A stretch of DNA of 6,766 bases from Synergistaceae bacterium (GTDB taxonomy: Bacteria; Synergistota; Synergistia; Synergistales; Aminobacteriaceae). Where the stretch lies: contig JAFPWQ010000153.1 in NCBI GenBank assembly GCA_017394925.1, positions 1-6,766 on the forward strand, read 5' to 3'. The translations under genes and the position numbers were made by a program. Below, piece after piece: positions 1 to 6,408 of this stretch (position 1 is the first letter of the stretch; each line of letters opens with the position of its first letter). The notes beneath the pieces were generated by a model. The model was not told the origin of the DNA. It saw only the letters and a list, made by a program, of their open reading frames with translations, and made no database searches.

Positions 1-489
1 ATTCGCCATTGCCTTTAAGCGTTTGACTCCCGATGTCGTTTCCTCTGAGGCTCCGCATATGTTCGGAATCAAATCCTGTCTCTGAGTATGAAGTGTCGTA
101 ACTACATCTGCTCCGTCATCGATTATCACGTTCGGCTTATAATCCAGAACTTTATTCACGTTCGCAAAATATTCTTCTGTGGACATTCCTCTTCTGCTGT
201 AAACATGCACGCCGTTCTTCGCGAGTGCCGCGCAAATATCATCCTGAGTCGATAACGGATTGCTTCCGCATGCCGCTACTCTTGCGCCGAGCTTCGTTAA
301 TGTGATGAGAAGATTTGCTGTCTTTGCCTCAAGATGAAGACATGCTGCGATAACTGCACCCTTAAACGGCTGTTCACTTCTGTACTTGTTGTAGAGGAAC
401 TGCATTGAGGGCATATACTGCCACGCCCAGTCGATTTTTTTCTGTCCGCGTTCTGCTAAATTAATGTCTGCTACTTCGTAATCTGCCAT
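1..489 (-). CDS. ahcY: S-adenosylhomocysteinase (adenosylhomocysteine hydrolase), N-terminal part, cut by window edge
   Basis: This enzyme reversibly hydrolyses S-adenosylhomocysteine to adenosine and homocysteine in the cytoplasm, clearing the inhibitory product of SAM-dependent methylation. Only the first 163 residues are visible; the NAD-binding Rossmann domain and C-terminal tail lie beyond the left edge. Family motifs seen are CLHLEAKTA (residues 50-58, with the substrate-contacting His52), GSNPLSTQDD (75-84), the IDDGAD block (123-128, Asp125 matching catalytic Asp131 of the human enzyme) and SEETTSGV (148-155, Glu150 matching human Glu156). The HLEAKTA and YSRRGMSTEEY wording resembles archaeal and Thermotoga-type enzymes more than the longer eukaryotic or proteobacterial ones, judged from memory. 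The ATG at 489 is preceded by GGAGG (501-505) with an 11-nt spacer, and an ATG further upstream meets a stop at once. The gene is divergent from the TRAP operon. Confidence 0.95.
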   Translation of the reverse strand, partial: MADYEVADINLAERGQKKIDWAWQYMPSMQFLYNKYRSEQPFKGAVIAACLHLEAKTANLLITLTKLGARVAACGSNPLSTQDDICAALAKNGVHVYSRRGMSTEEYFANVNKVLDYKPNVIIDDGADVVTTLHTQRQDLIPNICGASEETTSGVKRLKAMAN

Positions 490-534
490 AAAGTTTTATG
501 CCTCCATGAAAATTTTTTATGTTCATGCGTGAAT

Positions 535-543
535 AGTATAACA
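535..543 (-). promoter_or_regulatory. Extended -10 promoter for ahcY
   Basis: Read on the minus strand, 543 to 535 is TGTTATACT: a TG dinucleotide one base before a -10 hexamer TATACT (one mismatch to consensus). No convincing -35 hexamer is found 16-18 nt upstream (the 17-nt position reads GCAAAA), as expected for extended -10 promoters. Transcription would start near 528, giving a leader of about 40 nt, too short for a riboswitch. Predicted by eye only. Confidence 0.5.
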
Positions 544-566
544 AAATAAACATGAAGTTTTGCAGA

Positions 567-596
567 TTGACACGCATTAAGAAAGATAGATATAAT
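567..596 (+). promoter_or_regulatory. Sigma-70-type promoter for the TRAP operon
   Basis: A perfect -35 TTGACA (567-572) and a perfect -10 TATAAT (591-596) are separated by 18 nt, one more than optimal. Transcription should start near 603, giving a leader of about 53 nt before the receptor start at 656. The leader is A/T-rich, with an A-run followed by a T-run at about 616-626. Both hexamers being consensus suggests strong basal transcription, with any control probably acting by repression. Confidence 0.82.
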
Positions 597-655
597 CTCA
601 ATAATTCTTACACACAAAAAATTTTTCACAATCTAAGAAAGAAGGTTTATATTTC

Positions 656-1663
656 ATGAGGAAAGTATTATGTGCTTTTATTCTCGTTACCGTTCTTGCT
701 TTAACTGCGTCAATGTCATCTGCTGAGCCGGAACTCTCTCTCATCATCGCGGCCAATCAGACAGACCCGACTAACCCGTATAGCTTAGGCCTGGACAAGT
801 TCAAGGAAGTAGCAGAGAAAATATCAGGCGGAAAGATTCAGGTTACGGTTCACAAGGGTACGCTCGGCGAAAACGAATCAGAACTCGTTGAGAAGCTCAC
901 GATGGGAGCAGCTGACATGATAGTAGCCTCACCGGGATTCATGACTGCAATCGGAGTACCTGAGATTGATATTCTCTCACTCGAATATTTATTCGACAGC
1001 TTTGCACACTGGGAGAAATGTCTTGACGGTGATTTCGGCAATGCAATGCGAGCAATGATCCTTGAGAAGACATATAACCAGTTCAGAGTCATGGGTTACT
1101 GGAGTTCTTCAGTGCGTGATGTGTATGCAAAGAAAGCAATTAAATCTCCGGCAGATTTGAAGGGTCTTAGCATTCGTACGCAGTCATCACAGGTTCAGCA
1201 GGAATTCTTCAAGAACTGCGGCGCAATTCCTACGAGCGTTGCATGGGGTGAACTCTATCAGGCATTACAGCAGGGAGTAGTTGACGGTGCAGAGAATGAC
1301 TACACGAACTTCACCCAGAAAGAGCATCACAAGACCGCAAACGGAAAATACGTATCAGAGACGCATCATGATTTCACGACAAGACTTTTCATGATGAACG
1401 GAGACAGATATGACCGTCTGACCGATGAGCAGAAAGCATGGATCAATGAGGCAACAGCGGCAAGCACTGCAGAAGAACGCGCAGTAACGTACAAGATGTT
1501 CTCGGAGTCAAAGCAGAGAGCAGTCAATGATGGTGCAGTCGTAACAGAATTTGCAGATATAGACATTGCTGCATTCAAGGCAATAGCTAAGCCGATACAG
1601 GATGATTTTGCGAAGAAGAATAACATGCAGGATCAGCTTAACATGGTACGTGCGGCGGAATAA
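656..1663 (+). CDS. dctP: TRAP transporter solute-binding receptor, DctP family
   Basis: This is the periplasmic receptor of a tripartite ATP-independent periplasmic transporter; it captures an organic acid and hands it to the membrane subunits encoded next. The protein has 335 residues, usual for the family. Residues 1-23 form a signal peptide (MRK, then hydrophobic VLCAFILVTVLALTA, likely cut after SSA) with no lipobox, so a soluble periplasmic protein is expected. Arg154, Arg174 (in LKGLSIRTQ) and Asn214 (in VVDGAEND) fall at exactly the spacing of Arg127, Arg147 and Asn187 of mature SiaP; in SiaP Arg147 grips the ligand carboxylate. AWGELYQALQQGVVDGAEN (196-214) is the classic family block. 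GAAGG at 641-645, 10 nt before ATG, supports the start. The substrate cannot be named from the sequence; sugar acids, C4-dicarboxylates, oxo acids and sialate are all possible. Confidence 0.93.
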   Translation: MRKVLCAFILVTVLALTASMSSAEPELSLIIAANQTDPTNPYSLGLDKFKEVAEKISGGKIQVTVHKGTLGENESELVEKLTMGAADMIVASPGFMTAIGVPEIDILSLEYLFDSFAHWEKCLDGDFGNAMRAMILEKTYNQFRVMGYWSSSVRDVYAKKAIKSPADLKGLSIRTQSSQVQQEFFKNCGAIPTSVAWGELYQALQQGVVDGAENDYTNFTQKEHHKTANGKYVSETHHDFTTRLFMMNGDRYDRLTDEQKAWINEATAASTAEERAVTYKMFSESKQRAVNDGAVVTEFADIDIAAFKAIAKPIQDDFAKKNNMQDQLNMVRAAE

Positions 1664-1682
1664 AGAATCAGACTCAATCAGG

Positions 1683-1718
1683 AAGATGGCCATAGAAATA
1701 TGTCCGTCTTTCTTTTTT
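1683..1718 (+). terminator. Operon-internal hairpin with T-tail, probable partial terminator
   Basis: AAGATGG (1683-1689) pairs with CCGTCTT (1704-1710), including one T-G wobble. After a single C/T mismatch, CATA (1691-1694) pairs with TATG (1699-1702) around a GAAA tetraloop. The 3' side runs into TTTCTTTTTT (1709-1718). This has the form of a Rho-independent terminator. It lies between the receptor gene and the two membrane-subunit genes, and no separate promoter is apparent after it, so it probably lets a fraction of transcription through. It may also protect the 3' end of a receptor-only mRNA. Many binding-protein operons use this layout to make more receptor than permease. Confidence 0.7.
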
Positions 1719-1729
1719 GTTTAAATATC

Positions 1730-1736
1730 AGGGGTG
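1730..1736 (+). promoter_or_regulatory. Ribosome binding site deciding the dctQ start
   Basis: AGGGGTG lies 6 nt before ATG 1743. It covers the alternative GTG at 1734, which argues that the ATG is used. Confidence 0.65.
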
Positions 1737-1742
1737 AAATTC

Positions 1743-2228
1743 ATGAAAAGAATTATTGACGGCCTTCAGAAGATTCAAATTGCAATCGGCGGTTTATTCC
1801 TGTTAATTTTCCTCGTAACTGTCGTTTATCAGATCGTATGCAGGTATATGGGAGTAGCGGCCATGTGGACAGAAGACGTAAGCATGTATTCGTTCATTTG
1901 GGCTGTGTTCATGGGAGCTGGTGCAATGGTTCATTCAAACGCGCACTTTGCATTCACGAGCCTTATGGACTCAATGAAGAGTGAGAAGAAAAAGATATGC
2001 CTTCAGATTGTCATTAATATTATCGTTCTGACATTCTGCGTTCTAATGGTGATTTACGGATACAAGGCAGCAATACAGTTCTGGAATTTCAGATGGATAA
2101 ACATTCCTGCAATGAAGCGCGGACCTACATGGCTGTGCATTCCGATCTGCGGTGCGACAGGAGCAATTTATCTGATTTACGGAATTTTTGACCAGCTTGG
2201 GAAGCTCATGAAAGGAGACATGAAATAA
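1743..2228 (+). CDS. dctQ: TRAP transporter small membrane subunit, DctQ family
   Basis: This is the small integral membrane subunit of the TRAP transporter; it pairs with the large DctM subunit in the inner membrane. The product is 161 residues, with four predicted membrane segments at about 13-33, 48-64, 85-108 and 128-148. The family block CRYMG, then MWTEDVSMYSFIWAVFMGAG, then the VHSNAHF stretch is clear (residues 33-69). I start at ATG 1743 because AGGGGTG (1730-1736) is a good ribosome site 6 nt upstream. An in-frame GTG at 1734 would add three residues, but it is itself part of that site and has nothing suitable before it. The stop overlaps the next start by one base, so the two membrane subunits are probably translationally coupled. 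Confidence 0.92.
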   Translation: MKRIIDGLQKIQIAIGGLFLLIFLVTVVYQIVCRYMGVAAMWTEDVSMYSFIWAVFMGAGAMVHSNAHFAFTSLMDSMKSEKKKICLQIVINIIVLTFCVLMVIYGYKAAIQFWNFRWINIPAMKRGPTWLCIPICGATGAIYLIYGIFDQLGKLMKGDMK

Positions 2229-3517
2229 TGCTTGGAACTGTACTAATCATAATGTTTGTCGGATTTATCGCTATCGGAGTACCTATAGCATTTGCACTCG
2301 GCATTGTCTCTTTCACGGGCATTGCGTGTCTTCCGGCGATACCGAACACAGTAGTATTCACGAAGATGTTCAATGGTCTCAACAGCTTTACACTTCTTGC
2401 AGTGCCGTTATTCATTCTTGCGGCGAACTTAATGAACGAAGGCGGCATAACAGAAAAGCTCATTGAATGCATCTGCGATCTTGTCGGACACAAAAAGGGA
2501 GGACTTGCCTATGCAAACGTTCTTGTCTCAATGGTCTTTGCGGGCATATCCGGCTCATCACAGGCAGATACTTCCGGCGTTGGGAAAATTTTTATTCCTG
2601 CAATGGAGAAGCAGGGCTACGATAAGGGAACGTCAGTAGGAGTTACGGCTGCGTCTTCAACATTAGGATCAATCATTCCTCCGAGTATAACTATGGTCGT
2701 GTATGCCGGTATTGCAGGGTGTTCAACTGGAGCGTTATTCATGACTGGAATTGTACCGGGAATTTTGCTCGGCATTGCACAGATGATAGTCGTCAAGATG
2801 TACGCGAACTCAAAGAATTTCCCGAAGAGCGAAAAAGTTCCGTTTGCTGTGGCACTTAAGCATACGTTAATCTCCATGCCCGCACTGATGACTCCGATAA
2901 TTTTAATCGGCGGTATAGTCTCAGGATTCTTCACGCCCACAGAGTCAGCTGCCTTTGCGTGTATCTATGCGTTATTCATCGGAATATTCTTCTACAGGTC
3001 AATCAAGATAACGCGTCTTCCTGGAATCTTAATCGACACAATGAAAATGGCATCACTGTCATTATTCGCACTGGCAACGGCTAATGCACTCGGTGAACTT
3101 CTGAGCTACTATCAGCTGAACATAATCGCGCAGAAATTATTCTTATCACTTCCGGGCGGAAAAGGAATATTCCTGATTGTTACGGTGTTATTCTTTTTGT
3201 TCGTTGGGACATTCATGGATGCAGTACCGGCTATGATTCTTTTTGTGCCGATTATCCTTCCGTCAGCAACGGCACTCGGAATTAGCCCGATTATACTCGG
3301 CCTCATCGTGATAGTAACGCTTGCTCTCGGACTGGTTACTCCGCCTTACGGGTTATGCCTGCTGCTTGCGTCATCGATAAGCGGAACGACAATCGAAGAA
3401 GGCTTCAAGGGAACACTGCCGTATTTCATTTCATCGCTTGTAGTCCTGTTACTGATGCTTGTATTCCCGGACTTTTGGCTCGCAATTCCGAAAGCGTTAT
3501 TCCCTGCTTTATTCTAA
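2228..3517 (+). CDS. dctM: TRAP transporter large membrane subunit, DctM family
   Basis: This is the large transport subunit of the TRAP system, moving substrate across the inner membrane driven by a sodium gradient in characterised members. It has 429 residues, a typical length, and is hydrophobic throughout, with roughly a dozen membrane or hairpin segments. Conserved family blocks are visible in order: NEGGITEKLI (70-79), FAGISGSSQADTSGVG (104-119), STLGSIIPPS (144-153), FFTPTESAA (234-242), GTFMDAVPA (327-335) and LGLVTPPYGLCLLLASS (367-383). The GSS and MD-P regions are where sodium sites have been placed in SiaQM structures. The start ATG sits in TAATG, overlapping the dctQ stop by one base; AAAGGAG (2211-2217) inside dctQ lies 10 nt upstream. 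A strong terminator follows 15 nt after the stop, so this is the last gene of the operon. Confidence 0.95.
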   Translation: MLGTVLIIMFVGFIAIGVPIAFALGIVSFTGIACLPAIPNTVVFTKMFNGLNSFTLLAVPLFILAANLMNEGGITEKLIECICDLVGHKKGGLAYANVLVSMVFAGISGSSQADTSGVGKIFIPAMEKQGYDKGTSVGVTAASSTLGSIIPPSITMVVYAGIAGCSTGALFMTGIVPGILLGIAQMIVVKMYANSKNFPKSEKVPFAVALKHTLISMPALMTPIILIGGIVSGFFTPTESAAFACIYALFIGIFFYRSIKITRLPGILIDTMKMASLSLFALATANALGELLSYYQLNIIAQKLFLSLPGGKGIFLIVTVLFFLFVGTFMDAVPAMILFVPIILPSATALGISPIILGLIVIVTLALGLVTPPYGLCLLLASSISGTTIEEGFKGTLPYFISSLVVLLLMLVFPDFWLAIPKALFPALF

Positions 3518-3532
3518 TCTGTCTTGCAATTC

Positions 3533-3573
3533 ATGCCGCCGGACTCTGTGTTTCAGAATCTGACGGCATTTTT
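3533..3573 (+). terminator. Rho-independent terminator of the TRAP operon, overlapping the uvrA 3' end
   Basis: ATGCCG (3533-3538) pairs with CGGCAT (3564-3569). The stem continues inward, with isolated mismatches, to GACTCTG pairing with CAGAATC around a TGTTT loop. The distal arm runs into five T residues (3569-3573). The uvrA stop codon is at 3553-3555 on the other strand, so the loop and the distal arm are antisense to the last codons of uvrA. On the minus strand no T-run follows the hairpin, so it should act only for the TRAP operon. Confidence 0.82.
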
Positions 3574-6393
3574 ATATTCACGCATAAATCTTGCCGTATA
3601 GCCTTTATCACTCTTCATGACATCTTCAGGTGTTCCATACGCAACAACCTCACCGCCCGAATCTCCTCCTTCAGGCCCTAAATCTATAATATAGTCCGCC
3701 GACATTAAGACATCGAGATTATGCTCAATGAATATCACGGTGCTTTTATTCCTGTCGATGATTCTATGCACAATCTCAAGCAGCTTCTTAACGTCCGTAT
3801 AAAACAATCCCGTTGTAGGTTCATCAAGCAAGTATAAAGTCCTTCCTCCGAATTTCTTCGAGAGTTCCTTCGCGAGCTTTACACGCTGAGCCTCACCCCC
3901 TGAAAGTGTTAATGCTGACTGCCCAAGACTTATATATCCCAGTCCTGCATCGTGAATCATCTTTAACTTATTTGCTATTTTGGGAATCTCAGCAAAGAAT
4001 TCTCCGGCCTCATCAACCGTCATTGCGAGAACATCAGCAATATTCTTATTCTTGAATCTGACTTCAAGAGTCTCATGGTTATATCTCGTTCCTCCGCATA
4101 CTTCGCAGTCCGAATATATATCGGGCAGAAATAACATTGAGGTCTTAACACTGCCAGCACCGCCGCATGACTCACATCGTCCGCCCTTAACGTTGAAACT
4201 GAATCGTCCGGATGAATAGCCGCGAATTTTGGCCTCTGGTAATTCAGCAAAGAACTCACGAATCAATGAGAACACTCCCGTGTATGTTGCAGGATTAGAG
4301 CGCGGAGTTCTGCCGATTGGACTCTGGTCTACGAGTACTATATTGTCGAATGCGTCTGCACCTGTGATTGATTCAAATTTGCCGGGTCTCTCGCGATAAT
4401 CACGGTCAAGTATCCGCCTCATTCCCCGATATAACACATCATAAAGAAAGCTGCTTTTCCCTGAACCTGATACTCCGCTTATGCATGTAAACACTCCCAC
4501 AGGTATATCAACGTCAATATGTTTCAGGTTATTATGCGATGCGCCTTTAACGTGAACCCAGCCCGTTGGTTTGCGTCTTGATTCTTTCATGACGACACCG
4601 GTTGATTCGCCCCTGAGATACTTTGCTGTCATTCCGTCTGTCTTCATGAACTCGTCATAACTTCCCGAATGCAAAATCTCTCCGCCTTTAATGCCTGCTT
4701 CAGGTCCAAGCTCAATTAATTCATCGGCTGCTCTCATGGTCTCTATGTCATGCTCAACAACTACTACTGTGTTGCCCAGATCACGAATCGATTTCAGCGA
4801 ACGAATCAATTTCTCAGTGTCCCGTGAATGCAGTCCGATTGTAGGCTCATCAAGAACATATAACACTCCGCTTAAATTACTGCCGATTTGTGTAGCAAGT
4901 CTTATACGCTGACTCTCTCCTCCTGATAACGTATCGGCTCTTCGTAACAGTGAGAGATAGCCAACGCCGACATCACATAAAAATTCCAGACGTTTTAATA
5001 TCTCATTCATGACCTGCTCAACGATTGATGACTCGCTTTTCGTGAGAGTGAAATTCTTCATGGCCTGCAGTAATTTCTCAACGGGCATAGAGATAAGCTC
5101 ACCGATTCCGTAACCTGAAACTTTAACGTTCAGTGCCTCCTGACGTAAGCGCAAGCCTCCGCATGTCTTGCAAATATCTTCTTCTCTGTACGATGCAATT
5201 TCATCAACTACATTTTCATTCTCTGCGAACCATTTTAATTTTGCCTCAAGCCATCCGACTACACCCTCATATCTTCCCATGTAAGGCCGTGCGATTCCTT
5301 TTTCATCAAATATCATTGGCATTTTCTCATCGCCTGAACCATTCCAGATGAAATTCTGAATCTCTTCAGATAAATCTTTATACGGAACACTCAAATCCCA
5401 TTTATGTTTTTCCGCGAACATGATTAATTTCTCTAACGTATGAGGCTTTGACCTGAACGGGATAATAGCTCCGTCAAGCACCGAACGTTCCGGGTCAATT
5501 GCAAGTTCACGTGAAAAGTGTTCATGACTCCCAAGTCCGCCGCAGTCAGGACATGCACCCAATGGATTGTTGAATGAGAATAAGCGAGGCTCAATCTTCG
5601 GGATACTCACTTCACAGTCAGGACACGAATAATTTTCTGTCATCGTGTATTCATTCCTGCCTTCGGGAGCAATAAGCACATACCCTCCTGATAATTTCAG
5701 TGCCGACTCTACACTCTCAGCTATGCGGCTGCGCTTATCATGCGTAATCTTCAGTCTGTCTATCACAACTTCAATGTTATGCTTCTTCTTCTTGTCTAAT
5801 GATATTTCTTCCTCAAGATAATATGTGATTCCGTCAACGCGTGCCCTTGTGTAACCTTTCTCTCTTGTCTGACTGAATAGATTCTTGAATTCACCCTTTT
5901 TGTTTTTCACGAGCGGCGATAATATTTCGACTCGTGATTCATTCTCATGTTCAAGTATGTAGCTTAATATCTCATCAATCGAATGTCTGTGTACGGGTTT
6001 GCCGCATTTCGGGCAGTGTGGGATTCCGATTCTCCCATACAGCAATCTGAAATAGTCATAAATCTCCGTTACAGTCCCAACGGTTGAACGGGGATTATGT
6101 CCTGTGCCTTTCTGCTCAATCGATATTGCAGGCGATAACCCGGAAATTTCATCAACATCGGGCTTCTTCTGAACTCCTAAGAACTGTCTTGCATATGCGC
6201 TTAGTGATTCAACATATCTGCGCTGACCTTCTGCATATAACGTGTCGAACGCTAACGATGATTTTCCTGATCCTGATGGCCCCGTGATTACGATTAATTT
6301 TCCTCGCGGGATTTCTATATCTATATTCTTGAGATTATGTTCTCTTGCTCCTCTGATTGTGATTGCGTCTTTCAAGAAAAAATTTTCCTCCAT
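3553..6393 (-). CDS. uvrA: UvrABC excinuclease subunit A, DNA damage sensor ATPase
   Basis: UvrA dimers scan DNA for bulky lesions and load UvrB in nucleotide excision repair. The 946-residue product is full length (E. coli UvrA has 940), with two ABC ATPase modules. Module I has Walker A GPSGSGKSS (38-46), signature LSGGESQRIRLA (489-500), Walker B LYVLDEPT (511-518) and His548. Module II has Walker A GVSGSGKSS (640-648), signature LSGGEAQRVKLA (830-841), Walker B LYLLDEPT (853-860) and His891. Zinc-type cysteine sets are C127/C130, probably with C408/C411; C257/C260/C281/C284; and C740/C743/C763/C766. DQSPIGRTPRSNPATYTGVF (689-708) is the usual UvrA block. After the second Walker B it reads TGLFYTD where TGLHF is usual. 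ATG 6393 has no ribosome site; a TTG at codon 7 (6375) has GGAGG before it and would give exactly 940 residues, so the true start is uncertain. Confidence 0.97.
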   Translation of the reverse strand: MEENFFLKDAITIRGAREHNLKNIDIEIPRGKLIVITGPSGSGKSSLAFDTLYAEGQRRYVESLSAYARQFLGVQKKPDVDEISGLSPAISIEQKGTGHNPRSTVGTVTEIYDYFRLLYGRIGIPHCPKCGKPVHRHSIDEILSYILEHENESRVEILSPLVKNKKGEFKNLFSQTREKGYTRARVDGITYYLEEEISLDKKKKHNIEVVIDRLKITHDKRSRIAESVESALKLSGGYVLIAPEGRNEYTMTENYSCPDCEVSIPKIEPRLFSFNNPLGACPDCGGLGSHEHFSRELAIDPERSVLDGAIIPFRSKPHTLEKLIMFAEKHKWDLSVPYKDLSEEIQNFIWNGSGDEKMPMIFDEKGIARPYMGRYEGVVGWLEAKLKWFAENENVVDEIASYREEDICKTCGGLRLRQEALNVKVSGYGIGELISMPVEKLLQAMKNFTLTKSESSIVEQVMNEILKRLEFLCDVGVGYLSLLRRADTLSGGESQRIRLATQIGSNLSGVLYVLDEPTIGLHSRDTEKLIRSLKSIRDLGNTVVVVEHDIETMRAADELIELGPEAGIKGGEILHSGSYDEFMKTDGMTAKYLRGESTGVVMKESRRKPTGWVHVKGASHNNLKHIDVDIPVGVFTCISGVSGSGKSSFLYDVLYRGMRRILDRDYRERPGKFESITGADAFDNIVLVDQSPIGRTPRSNPATYTGVFSLIREFFAELPEAKIRGYSSGRFSFNVKGGRCESCGGAGSVKTSMLFLPDIYSDCEVCGGTRYNHETLEVRFKNKNIADVLAMTVDEAGEFFAEIPKIANKLKMIHDAGLGYISLGQSALTLSGGEAQRVKLAKELSKKFGGRTLYLLDEPTTGLFYTDVKKLLEIVHRIIDRNKSTVIFIEHNLDVLMSADYIIDLGPEGGDSGGEVVAYGTPEDVMKSDKGYTARFMREYKNAVRF
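6387..6391 (-). promoter_or_regulatory. GGAGG ribosome site pointing to a TTG start for uvrA
   Basis: On the minus strand GGAGG (6391 to 6387) lies inside the first codons of the ATG-started reading frame, 11 nt before an in-frame TTG at 6375-6373. The same GGAGG and 11-nt spacing precede the ahcY ATG in this window. The stretch before ATG 6393 is purely A/T, with no purine-rich site. A TTG start would make the N-terminus M-KDAITIRGAREHNLKN, which lines up with E. coli UvrA (MDKIEVRGARTHNLKN). Confidence 0.5.
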
Positions 6394-6408
6394 TTAAATT
6401 AATTTATA

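Noticed and set aside
490..534. SAH or SAM riboswitch in the ahcY leader
   Set aside because: The predicted leader is only about 40 nt and A/T-rich, with no conserved core; too short for any known class in that role.
616..626. A-run followed by T-run in the TRAP leader as a hairpin or operator
   Set aside because: Only A/T pairs, with flanks that do not extend the symmetry; common in A/T-rich intergenic DNA.
656..724. Lipoprotein signal on the receptor because of Cys6
   Set aside because: Cys6 lies at the start of the hydrophobic core, not after a lipobox; the SSA-E site fits signal peptidase I.
1508..1693. Minus-strand open frame antisense to the receptor gene end
   Set aside because: It is opposite a well-conserved gene, has low-complexity composition and includes part of the operon hairpin; there is no sign that it is coding.
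1734..1742. GTG at 1734 as the start of the DctQ-type subunit
   Set aside because: The GTG is part of the AGGGGTG ribosome site for the ATG at 1743 and has no site of its own.
3576..3588. Third copy of the CACGCAT-like string as a regulatory site
   Set aside because: It lies inside uvrA codons (FMREY) and is explained by the coding sequence; kept only as a caution for the promoter motif.
3355..3681. Plus-strand open frame of 108 codons running through the dctM end into uvrA
   Set aside because: It overlaps the conserved C-terminus of dctM in another frame, crosses a strong terminator and resembles no protein family.
4020..4259. Minus-strand open frame of 79 codons inside uvrA
   Set aside because: It lies wholly within the conserved zinc-module region of uvrA in another frame, with no ribosome site noted.
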